From Atherinomorus stipes (taxonomy: Eukaryota; Chordata; Actinopteri; Atheriniformes; Atherinidae): a DNA stretch of 64,000 nucleotides. The translations under genes were made by a program, and so were the position numbers. How positions within the stretch are numbered: position 1 is the first letter of the stretch; the number at the start of each line of letters is the position of its first letter. Where the stretch lies: positions 990,001 through 1,054,000 of the forward strand of contig JALJCO010012873.1 in NCBI GenBank assembly GCA_023101725.1, read 5' to 3'. Of the stretch, positions 48,901-60,900 are shown in pieces. The notes beneath the pieces are model-generated. The model saw only the letters and a list, made by a program, of their open reading frames with translations. It was not told where the DNA came from and made no database searches.

Positions 48901-51900
48901 CAGCACCACCTGACTCAACATTATACCTTTTGCTGGCGTTCAGCTTCCAGCTGCTCTCTGTGAATTTGCTCTGTTTTGTCCAGTGTAATCTGGGCATTCT
49001 TCTCCACTTTCACCAGCTTCTCCTCCAACTCGTGCTGCTGCTGTGCAATCTGTTGCTCAGCATCCACACGCAGCTGAGCAGCATCACCTGCACAGATAAA
49101 CGTTTCTATGAATAACACACAAAGTCAACAGTCCAAAACAGATGATGGTCCGGGATCAGCCATGTTTCATTTCAGCTTTTATTTATGGGCCATACTCATC
49201 TATGGCTTTATGTGGAACGTTCTAGCTTAACACTACTTAGCTGACCCATGTGTGTTTGTGTGGAGAAGTGAGACCCTGGTCAGCTGAGAAAGCAGCTCCA
49301 GTCATGCTGCAACCCAGCTGTTGCAGAGCTCAGAGCTGAAATATGGATCTCTAGTGGGTGGCTGGAAAGGCTTCATGGCCAAGGCTTTTGGCAGGGAAAA
49401 CAGTGGGGTCTCTGAGGCAGGGGGCCACTCACGCGTCAAGGCCTCGTTAGCCAGATTCAGGCTGCGCCTCTCACCCTCCAACCTGGTGCACTTAGCCTCC
49501 AGAGAAGCAGAAAGCTCCTGGCTCTCAAACAGAGCTGTCTCCAGGGACTCCTTCTCTGCTCTGGAACACAGCAGTAAAGAGGTTTAAACTCAGGAAAAAA
49601 GACCTTTGAACTTGTAGGTGCAGAAGGTCATAAAATCCAATAATCCATCACAAGCATAGTTTCCAAATAAAACCCTGTTACTTAAAGACTCGTGTTACAT
49701 GAGACGCGCTATGCTCTAGAAGCAAAATTTACCTTTTTTCAACATGCTCCTAAGTACACAGTGTCATTTGGTTTTACTTAAACACACATTGCTTTTATGA
49801 TGCATCTGAGTACCTGCACTAACATCCATTCATTCTTTATACTGTTAACCCAAAACATTACCAGAACTTGCCTAACTCCAGTCCTTATTTTTATGCTTTA
49901 TATATAGTTTTAAATACAATTCACATTCATTTTAAATTGATAATGATATTTCAGTGGTCAGACCACACAAACAGATGAACATGCACCAACATGCTCCGAC
50001 CTCAGAGTAAGCAGTTCCTGCGTGAGACCAGAGGTCTTGCGCTCAGCGGAGTTTAGCTTGACATCCAGAGCTGCTTTGTCCTTGGCCAGCTCCTCCCTGT
50101 CATGGGTAGCTCTCTTTATGGATGTGGTCTTTGCCTCAAGCTCCTTCCTGCACGCACACAGCTCCTCAGTCAGAGTCTGCATCTGCCTTTTGACCTGGAG
50201 ACCCATAAACACAGAAAGGAACAAAAAACAAAACAAAAAGTCAAGCAAAGTTTATTCTGTGTACAACAGGGTTCCATTGTTTTCATTAAAATACAGCATG
50301 ATTATAAATAAATCATCCAATCTCTACAATTTATGAGACCATATTTAGTGCACTAATATTGAACTTGACATTCAGCTTTAGTACATTTGTGACTTTTTTC
50401 CAACTGTGATTTAAATCACTTTGACATGCCACAAGACCTATATATAGCGACAAGAATAATGAACTCTTCATACATCAGTGTGCAGCTTGTGGAATTTTAT
50501 TCAGCATCTGTCTCTAAATCTTCTGACTCCAGAAATATAAATGTGGAAGTTCTGAGGAGAGGATTCTCCTGGGATGCATCTTGTTGAAATTCACCGAGAC
50601 GAACAGGTAATTTATGGTGGAAACAGAGCTGAATGCAGCCGTGATGCAAATGCATGCAGCTAAAGTCGTTCTAGGACACTGTCTTAAACATGGCTGACAT
50701 TCAAAGTCAAATACTCTGGAATGGATGGATGGATGGATGGATGGATGGATAAATGGAGGGACGGACAGATGGATAGATGGATGCACGGATGGACGGAAGG
50801 ATGGACAGACGGACGGACGGACAGACGGATGGACGGATGGATAGATTGATGGATGGATGGATGGACGGATTGATGGAACAATGGATGGACAGATGGATGG
50901 AACAATGGATGGACAGATGGATAGATGGATGGTCAGATGGACGGACGGCTGGACAGACGGATGGATGGATGCATGGACGGACGGATGAATGGATGGATGG
51001 ATGGTCAGATGGACTGACGGAGGGATGGATGGATGCATGGACGGACAGACAGAACGATGGATGGATGGATGGATTCATGGACGGACAGATGGATGGACGG
51101 ACAAATGGTCATATCGATGGACAGGTGAATGGATGGATGAGTGGATGGATGGATGGATGAATGGATGCATGGACGGACAGATGGATGGATGGACAGACAG
51201 ATGGTCAAATCGATGGATGGACAGATGGGCGGATGGATGGGTGGATGGATGAATGGATGGACGGACGGATGGATGGATGGATGGATGGATGGATGGATGG
51301 ATGGATGGATGGACGGATCGATGGATGGACGGATGGTCAGATGGATGGATGGATGGACGGATCAATGGATGGATGGATGGATGGACAGATCAATTGATGG
51401 ACGGATGGATGGAATGATGGATGGTCAGATGGACGGACGGACGGATGGATGGATGCATGGACGGACAGATGGATGGATGGACGGACAGACGGAACGATGG
51501 ATGGATGGATGGATGGATGGATGGACGGACGGATGAACGATTGATTGATGGATGGACGGACAGATGGATGGATGGATGGATGGATGGATGGATGGATGGA
51601 TTGATGGACGGATGGACTCTGCCTCTGAAATGCTCCTTTTATACAGTGTCATGTTACTGACCTGTTGCCAACAAACCTAATTAGTTGTCAAATGCTCCTC
51701 CAGTTGTTACTTTTTCAGGCGTTTGTTGCTCCTTATCAAACTTTTAGAGACGTGTCGCTGCTCAGATTCACAGTGAATATTTTCCATCAAATTGTAAAAT
51801 ATCTCAGTTTCATCATCTGATATGTTGTTTATGTCCTATTGAAAAAAAAAAAAAACGTTTTCATGAAATTACCAAATGCTTCAATTAGGTTTTTATTTAC

Positions 51901-54900
51901 ATTTTACACAGCTTTCAGACTTTTTAAAATTGCAGTTGTAAATATTTGTAGAAGATTATGCTGCATTTAGCGTGGAGAAATGAGAATGTAATCACTTTGG
52001 TTTCTCTAAATATCATTTTTATTGGTTAGTTTATTCAAACAACTTCAATCATTTCTCACTTTTTGTCTTTTGTGGTATGTTCGGTACAATCAGGAAGATT
52101 TAATAACAAAGTCTTCTATTTCCCTGATATATTGTGCCAGTTACTGGCAGAAAACATCACTACACTGCTTTTAACCGTCTCCTGCAACTTCTAACATTTC
52201 ATTGCAATAAAATGTTTAAAAACCAACAACCACTGTCATGTGATTTGGACTGAAGTGAACTCGCGTTAACTAAATATTACCGCACCGAGCCTCCCCTTAG
52301 GTAAATATGAAAAAGGATTAATTACATGTTATGTATGTGAGCAGCACCCAATACAGGGATGAAACATAAGCACCGTGCAACAGAGGCCACACAGGGCTTG
52401 TTTGATTCAAGGCTGATTTATTTTCACAGATAAGCTATCTAAAAATGTTTAGATGGAATTTGTCAAAGTGTTTGGGTTTGTTATATTCCAGCTCAGACCA
52501 ACACGAATATCCCAGCTTCCCGTTCGGAACAGATAATAAAACAGGAAAAGATTCCTTTCATTCTTTGTAGGGCCAAACAGGGAGATTAGTTGAGGAATAA
52601 TGGGAATACTTTAGGTGTTAATTTATTGCTGCTTTCACTAAACCCCCTACTGGATATTATATGTCTATCTATTTATCTTTTCCAGTTCACATTTGTTCAT
52701 GAATATCCCATCCTTGTTATGTCCCATGTTACTCATAAAGCACACAGAGGAGCTCAAACTGCTCTCCGTTTCCCATATGAAGAAAAAAAACACACATCAG
52801 ATGTGTCCATGACCTCCTATATATTTTAATGCAACAACAAGCTCCACGAATGTGATGAAAGCTATTAATACCATGAAGATTGTTCTCCCAGGTGGTGGGA
52901 GCTCGGAGGAGTGTGAACGGCCGGCAGTTCCTGACCTGGCAGTGTTTCTCCAGGACCTCGGCTCTCTCCTTCTGGAGGAGGCTCAGCTCTGCCTCTTGCT
53001 TCTGGCAGAGATCTTGTAGCTGAACGTGGGAGCTCTCCAGGGCTTGTTTCTCAGCAAGGAGATTCATCACCTCCTTTTGTGCCCGGACGGCGTCTTCTCT
53101 GGCTGCTGCTCGCTCTGCTTCGGCTTCCCGTCGACGCCTGCAAAGTTCTGCTTTCTCACCTTCTGTCTGAGAGAGAAAACAAAATATTTACTTTATTATT
53201 TTAGTTCTTTGCCTCTGACCTCTGTGAGTAAAGCTGACTGACCTGCAGCACGATGCGACTGAGTTCCACCTTGTCTTTAGCTAAGCCTTCACTGAGGGCA
53301 GCCATTTTGGCGAGGGAATCTTTAAGAGCGGCCTCCTGACTCTGCAGTTTGTTGAGAGCACACTCTTGTGCAGCACTCTGAGACTCCATCTGTGGCGTTA
53401 ATAATGATTATCAGGAGTGTGTAAATGATCGGGAGTGCTGGTGAGCACGGGGAGCAGTTTACCTTGTTAAGAGCCAGAGCGAGGCTGGCCTTGTCATCCT
53501 CCAACACCTCCTTCTGCAGAGTGATTTGACTCAGAGCTTCCTTCACTGTAGTAACGTCCTTACGCAGATCTGAGTGCTTCCCTTCGAGCTCCTGCAGACT
53601 CCTCTCCCTGAAACGTGAAATGCAACACACACACTGTTTCTCAGTCCCCAAACAGTAATCCATCTCCGCTGTGAAAAATGGAGAACGATTAGTGCCAAAG
53701 GCCAAACCACTGAGGCCTTTTTTTCTAGATCGCATGTCCTGCTCCAGTTCTCAGCTAATCACATGTTTCAGCTCTTGAAGAAAAGAAAAGAGAAGGAAAA
53801 TATCTCTGTTGCATAAGAGCAGTAGTTCTATGTAAATAATTTACATTTTCATCCAAATGTCATCCGGGTGTATTGTTGGCCTGAGTGTGACACATGTTCC
53901 TGGTCTGAACTGTAAAACACATGCAGCTTGAAAACAATCCTGTTTAACAGGATGTGTTGTGTAATGGCCATTCTCTCGTCTCATCTGTACCCTCTTTGGG
54001 TTTCAGTGCGCTGGCGTGCCAGCTGCATCTCCAGGTCCTCCCTCTGCTGCCTCAGGAGGTCCCGCTGTCTCTGGAGGTCCAGGCTCGAGCTCCTCAGCAC
54101 CTCCAGCTCGACACGCTGGGAGTTCACCTCCCGCTGCAGCCCTGAAAGCAGCTTCTCCAGGCTGGCCTTCTCACTGCGCCACACCGGAAAAGATGCACAC
54201 ATCAGTAAATTAAACTACACTGCCTGGCCCCCCAAAAAGTTGCCACCTAGACTGAAATGAGCAAATAGGTACGAGCCTCCTATTGGATAATTACTGCATG
54301 GGTGATTATCTTTCAGCTGGCAACAAGTTATTTAACCCCAACTGGTGCAATGAGTTGCTTCTCATTTCCTAAACAACCATGTGGAAAGACACATCCATGG
54401 TTGTGGAAAAGATGTTAGTCTGTCTGAGAAATGGGCAAGTCATTGGCATGCATCAAGCAGAGAAAACATCTAAGGAGATGCAGAAACTAAACTGGGTTCA
54501 GAAAAAAAACTGTCCAACGCATTATTAAAAACTTTTTTTTAAAAAGAGGATAGTGGGGACCCATTGTCTTCCAGGAAGAAATGTGGCCGGAAAAAAATCC
54601 AAAATGATCGTGATTGGCAATCACTTAAACATTTGGTGAGATCAAATCCAAGAAAAACAACAGTAGAACTCAGGGCTATGTTTAATGGTGAAAGTAAGAG
54701 CATTTCCACACACACAATGCGAAGGGAACTAAGAGACTGAACAGCTGTGTAGCCTTAAAGACACACAACGTAACTTTTAGACCTTAAAAATATGCGTTTC
54801 TGATTTGTTTTGTTGGCACAGCAACATTCATTATGCGCATTTCCGAGCCGTCACTGCTGAGAGGCGTCCCGGGGCTCAGAAACAGCATTATGTAAGTTTC

Positions 54901-57900
54901 CCATCCGGGACGCAGCTGTGACATTGCAGCCGACTATTGGTTGCACTAGGGCTGGACAATTAATCAAATTTTAATCGTGATTTCAATTTTGCCTTTTCAC
55001 AATCATAAAAACATTGTAATCGAAGACAAACAATTAATCCTGAAGTGAACAGACTGGTGGAGTTATTGGAAAAAAACTGCAGGGAGTATAGAACAGGAAT
55101 GCATGTAGACTTAGTATTAATTTTTATTGCTATTATTAATTATCAAATTTATTTTCGGTTTAATTTTTAAAAAAAGTTAAATTTCAAGTTGAATTATGTG
55201 GTTCAATAAACACTTTTTATAAAATCAATGAATAATCTTAATCGTGATTTCAATATCAGTCAAAATAATCGTGATTATAATTTTTTCAATAATTGTCCAG
55301 CCCTAGGTTGCACACCGCGTCACTTACTAGCAAACGGATATGAACTAGATATGAACACAGCGGGAGTTTTGAACGTGCATCATGTTGGTACGGTAAAGAA
55401 ATGCAAGGAAACATTACCGGAGGAAGAGAGGAAATGAAAGAGAGGAAGGGACAGAACAAGACTCAAGATAAGACTGTCTTTTACTGGCTGAAGTGAATCA
55501 CATTACAGGTACGATGCAAGATGGATGCTAATGTCTTTAATCTTTAATCTTTAATCGTCGATAGATGGCACGTCACTGAGAAAACTGCTCAAAGTTCCGT
55601 TGTGTGTCTTTAAGAAAACCACTAATCAGAGACTAACTGGAAAAAAGGCTTCTATTTGCTCGAAAGCATAAAGATTGGACTCTGGAGCAATGGAAGAAGG
55701 TCATGTGGTCTGAGTCCAGATTTACCCGGTTTAAGAGTGATGGGTACACTGAGCCCATTAAGAATCTTTGGGATGTGCTCGCAATGGCTGTGTGCAGCGG
55801 TCAGACTCTTCCATCATCAATGCAAGATCTTGGTGAAAAATTAATGCAACGCTGGATGGAAATAAATCTGCTGACATTGCAGAAGCTTATTAAAACAATG
55901 CTACAGTGAATGCTGCTGTAAACAAAGCTAAAGGCGGTCCAACAAAATAATAGTGTATGACTTTTTTTCTGGTGGCGACTTTTTTTCGGCCAGGCAGTGT
56001 ATATTTCCACGTGACTTTGTCACAAATACCGAAGTCACAAGAAAAAGACCATAAAGTGGACCTGGATATGAGCTCCAGTGAACAACGATATCGGTTGCTG
56101 TCCTTCAGGCCTTCCTCCAGAGCTTTTTTAGCTTCCTGATTTTCTCTCCGTACTTCTAGCATCATCTTCTCCACCTTCATCCTCTCAGCATCCCTCTCCT
56201 GTAAGTGATCATGGAAAGTTTCCACTTGCTCCAGAGCTGCTTCCAAACGTGCACATAGCTCCTGTGGGTTTTATGCATACTCGTCATTAAGCAGGTTAAA
56301 TAATATTTATCAAAGACCCACTCCGATGAAAATCATGTTTTTTATGTTGTTTATATGTTCTTGTGACATATTTCTTACAGTAAAGGACATAAGTTGAGAA
56401 AACTAATCTCAAAATTGCCTTTCTGAGTATTTCTGCATAAATCATCATGAACCAATGGCAAGCCCTAAAAGGCAGGCTCAGGCAAACTGGGTTGCGGATG
56501 CCCAACCAAGTGGCCAATCACAAAGCTTCTACACTGCAAAAACTCAAATCTTACTAAGTATATCAAGAGTTCATTTGCAAAAACAGACAAACACCATTTA
56601 AAAAAAATGGAGCTAACTGCTTTTTCAAATAAACTCTTCATATATATATATATTTTTTTTATTTCTAGTCAATATATCTCATCAGACTCAAATAAAGACA
56701 AAATTACCTAAAGAGAAACATTTCAGTGAGATATAGGAACTTGTTTTAAGGCAATGCATCTTATTTTAAGAAACCTCATTAAGAAAATTTCACTTGTCCG
56801 ATTGGAAGAATTGATTTTGCTTATTACAAGCAAAAATATCTTGTCCACTCTTAAAATAAGTAAAAAAGATTTCCTTTTGCTTGTAATAAGCTGAAAAAAG
56901 AATTCTGCCAATAGAACAAGTGAAATGTTCTTGAAAAGATTTCTTGAAATAAGATGCATTTGTCTCAAAGACACAACGTAACTTTTAGACCTTTAAAATA
57001 TGTTTCTGACTAATTTTGATGGCACACCAACATCCATTATGCGAACCGTCACTGCCCAGAGGCATCCCGAGGCTCAGAAACTGCACTTTGTAAGTTTTGT
57101 ATCCGGGACAGGGCCATGACTTTGCAGCCAACTATTGGTTGTGCACCCCTTCACTTGCTAGCAAACAGACTGGACATGAACACAGCAGGTGTTTTGAATG
57201 CGCATCATGTCAGATTCGGCAAAGAAACGAAGGAATTACCAAAGGAAGAGAGGAAAAGAAAGAGAGGAAGGGACAGAACAAGAGTCAAGATAAGACTGTC
57301 TTTTACTGGCTAGAATGAGCTTGCAGTACAGGTAGGATGCAAGATGAATGCTAGTTTAGCTGTTGATAGGGGACGCGTCACAGAAAACTACTAAAAGTTG
57401 CATTGTGGGCCTTTAAAACAAGTTCCTTCATCTCACTGAAATTTTTCTCTTTAGGTGATTTTGTCTTATTTTGAGTGTGATGAGATATTCTGACTAGAAA
57501 TTAAAAAAATATACTTGGTAAGATTTGAGTATTTGCAGTGACCCTGCTTAGCCCCCTCCACCCATTTAGAACAACGCTTATGGTTTCCTAACAATATAAA
57601 ACAAACCAAACGTAGGTGTTTGTACATGTCATGAAACTGATCAAATCCCACTAAATCCTTCTTATTTATGAAGTTTCTGTCATGATCAAAGGCAGAAAAG
57701 AAGTGCCCAAAAGTAGATGTAAACTTACAACAAAAAATTTATCATTAGGTCCAGAAATTAGTGGGCTGCAAGCTAGCAGGAAGAGCTAGCTAGCATGTAG
57801 AGCCAGCTTCTACTTCTTCTTCTTCTTCGGAGTTTCCGGCGGATCGCAACCGTATATCGGAGCATTACCGCCACCAGCTGTTCCGGAGTGTAGGTCAGAA

Positions 57901-60900
57901 GGCAAGCTCACAGTCTAACCCCCTCTACCATGGGCTGCACTGCGGCACCCAGTGGTATGTAGAGCCAGCTCTGATGGTGCATTCCATTTATCTCAGAGCT
58001 GGGAAGTGGGAACTGGGGGGTGACGTCACACCTGACCAGCTTGTGTTCCAGTTCACTGGTCGGAAGACCAGTTAGCAGCCTAGCAAAACAACGTGTTTGC
58101 TAAGGCTATTGTTATTAGCCGTTGTTAGCACAGCTGGCATTGTAGTTCACATATACCACATGAAAAATGTGAATTACACTACAGCAGCATCCCCCTACAT
58201 CTATATAAACCAATACTATGTGTATGACTGATTTAATGCAACAAAATATTTGTAAGAAGTGTAAATAAATGTAACATTACAGGAGCTTCTAAAACTGCTA
58301 ACACAAGGTGCAGCCATCTTTAAATCTGAGCTCGGAGCTGCAGGGAATGCCAAACTTTCCAAGTGGGAAATCCGACTTCAGGGGGCCGTTCCAATTGAAA
58401 CTTCCCACTCGGAACTGGGAATTACCGACTTCCGAGTTCAAATGGAATGCAGCCTGAGCTGCAGCGGGGGAGACTCCGCCCACAACTCAGAGTAAATTTG
58501 GGAATGAGCTACTGGCCCTCTGCAGAGGCAGAATCCTGGGAAAATGGCACATGCTTTGTGACCAGTGAGAAGGTTTTAAAGTAACTAAAAGAATGATTGG
58601 AGTGGGTCTTTAATAATGAAATTACTGTTCCAATGTAACAATTATTCTACCTGTGATTGTTGCTGATGCTTTGAGAGTGCTTTCTTTACAGCCTTCAGGG
58701 TGGTGTTCCTGAGTGGGGACTGGCCATGGACAGGTGAGGAGGACACCATTTCACAGCTCTCGTCCTCACTGACCAACTGGAAATTAGTTAAAGTTGAAAC
58801 ACAAAAACAAAAATTTTACAACCTCATCTTGAAAAAGTGCACATTGTAGTTTTGAATGTTCTGTTTAGACCTGGTGAATATGGTCTAAAATGTTTTGGAG
58901 GGCTTGGATCTCTGCGTGGAGGGTTTCCATCTCTCCTTTATCTTCCACTCTCCTCGTCTCCTGAACAGGAAACCATTCAAGTCAGATAAACAACCTATGT
59001 AGAGCAAGACTGACATTCCCCAGACCACAGCTCCCTAGACTGGGAAGTTGTGGACTTCATCAAACCTGAGGTCCAGACAACAGCCAATTTAGACCTCTTT
59101 ACACCACCTTCACAGTCTGCCACCTCCAACTGCTGATTTAGAGTCCTACCATCCTGTCCAGGCTGATCTGCATGGCTTCCAGGCTGCCATCCTTCTCAGT
59201 GGTCTGGCTCTGGAGGTGTTTTAGGGTATCGGTCAATTCCTGGATCCTACTTAGGCAAACACACAAATAACACACACACACTGAGTTCCCTGACACTGGC
59301 ATGTACTCCTCCTGCAAGAACATCAACCCTATCATATTCTGCACATGGAGTGATGGGATTAACAAAGACTTCTGAGAATATCAGAAGAAACTTAGATCCA
59401 GGATACAAAGGGATCAACATCTGAGCAGTGTTGTGGTTGAAGGCCACAGGAGATGGTACAAAAAGACTTGATTCTTTTATTAGAGAACAGGAGCAGCAGA
59501 AAAAGTGGGGAAAACTTGAAAGATATCAGTTTATAAAGGTCTGGGGTTTCATGTAGGTGATGAAGTTTGGCTTTTTCTTCAGAAGAATGGTCAAGCTCTC
59601 AGACAAGAAAACAGTCTCACCTTTATGGGAAAAATAGCTAATTTTCCCAGTTATCTTATGATATTGACATTGAAACCAACATTTTTGTTGTCATTTACCA
59701 GACCCAGGCCGATAAATATAAACCTGGCACCAAGAGTAAGCACATTTGTGTTTGGTTGATTATTTCTCCCCATTAATAATCCCAGTTGGTGTGTTATGCT
59801 GTATATGGTTGGAAAGCCTCATTAGTCACCTTCACAACCAGGTACAACTCCAAACTTCTGTGTACTGAACAACACAGCTAAACATGCAGATACAGTAGTG
59901 CCCACATAAAACAAGCTAAAATCCCCTGAAATGATGTCCTGACACTGGTGCTGCAGGTGTGTGTCAGTCATACATGTACAGTTGTGCTTGAAAGTTTACA
60001 TACCCTCCCATTAAAGAAAAGGCTAAATTCACAAAAGTAGTTCAAATAACAAGAAACTGAAAAAAGTAACAATAAATAAAAAATTTACTAAACTATAATT
60101 TTGTAAAATGAAACATTGATTTAGAACTTTCATTTCAAACATTAATAAAAAAAAATTAAAAAAAATGTCCCAGACAAATTAAAGCACCTTGCTCATGAAC
60201 AGTAGGCCAAATACCTGCCAACAGGTGCAGAAGTCTGATTGAACTTTACAGAAAGCACAGTGATTGCCTCATAGGGATACTCAACAACATTTTAGGGGCA
60301 TATTCCAAAAAGGAGGCTTAGTGGCTTAGCTGGCTATGTTAACCAAGATTAAACGGTAACCTTGGGTTTTCTGTTCCAAAAAAGGCTGATCTAGCTAAGT
60401 TTATCCAGGAACATAATGCTGTGAACATAACCTGGTAGAGAGTAGGTTTTGTTCCAGGCTATGTTAACATATCTGGCTTTGTTTCAGAGAGCAGCGGCTT
60501 TCCCTGCAGTCAGACGGTGGCATTTCTATTTGAAAATGGTCTCGTAGATGTAGAGGCATAAATTACACGTGCCATTCACCTTGATAATATGATTAGACCA
60601 CGTCTGGACATCTGTCACATCCAGGAATGATATCGTTTCCGCGCACAGTCACTTTTCATCTCACTTGATCCCAAATACAGGTGAATAATCTCCAGGGAGA
60701 TAAAGATACCCTCCCACATCTCCTCATCCCAGCAGGGGTCTGCAGCCTTTACAATCCAAAGAGACATTTTTCACCTTAACCTGCAAAATAAATGTCGCAG
60801 AGCCGCAAATGTTCCATGTCGTTAAAAAAAATGGCAACTTATCATTTTTGAGAAATTTTAAAGGGATCACAGTTTTATTTATTATTTTGGGGTTAGAAAA

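Larger units (their letters stand above)
54218..55999 (+). mobile_element. Decayed Tc1-like transposon hosting two further insertions
   Basis: The ends CACTGCCTGGCC...AAAAAGTTGCCACC and (reverse-complemented) CACTGCCTGGCCGAAAAAAAGTCGCCACC are flanked by TA (54216-54217 and 56000-56001). Transposase remnants include an N-terminal region (near 54400-54740) and, after the insertion, [18 protein letters not shown] and PIKNLWDVL; the second catalytic block is deleted. Confidence 0.82.
56532..57540. mobile_element. CACTGCAAAAA foldback MITE, copy 2, with two insertions
   Basis: The ends CACTGCAAAAACTCAAATCTTACTA and (reverse-complemented) CACTGCAAATACTCAAATCTTACCA match copy 1 at 26.4 kb. It is interrupted at 56564-56642 by the GAAGAGTTCATTTGC MITE and at 56969-57412 by a TTAA-type MITE. 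Confidence 0.8.

Noticed and set aside
50514..51660. MDGWMDG- and HPSIHPS-type frames as repeat proteins
   Set aside because: Translation of a TGGA microsatellite; equally open on the opposite strand.
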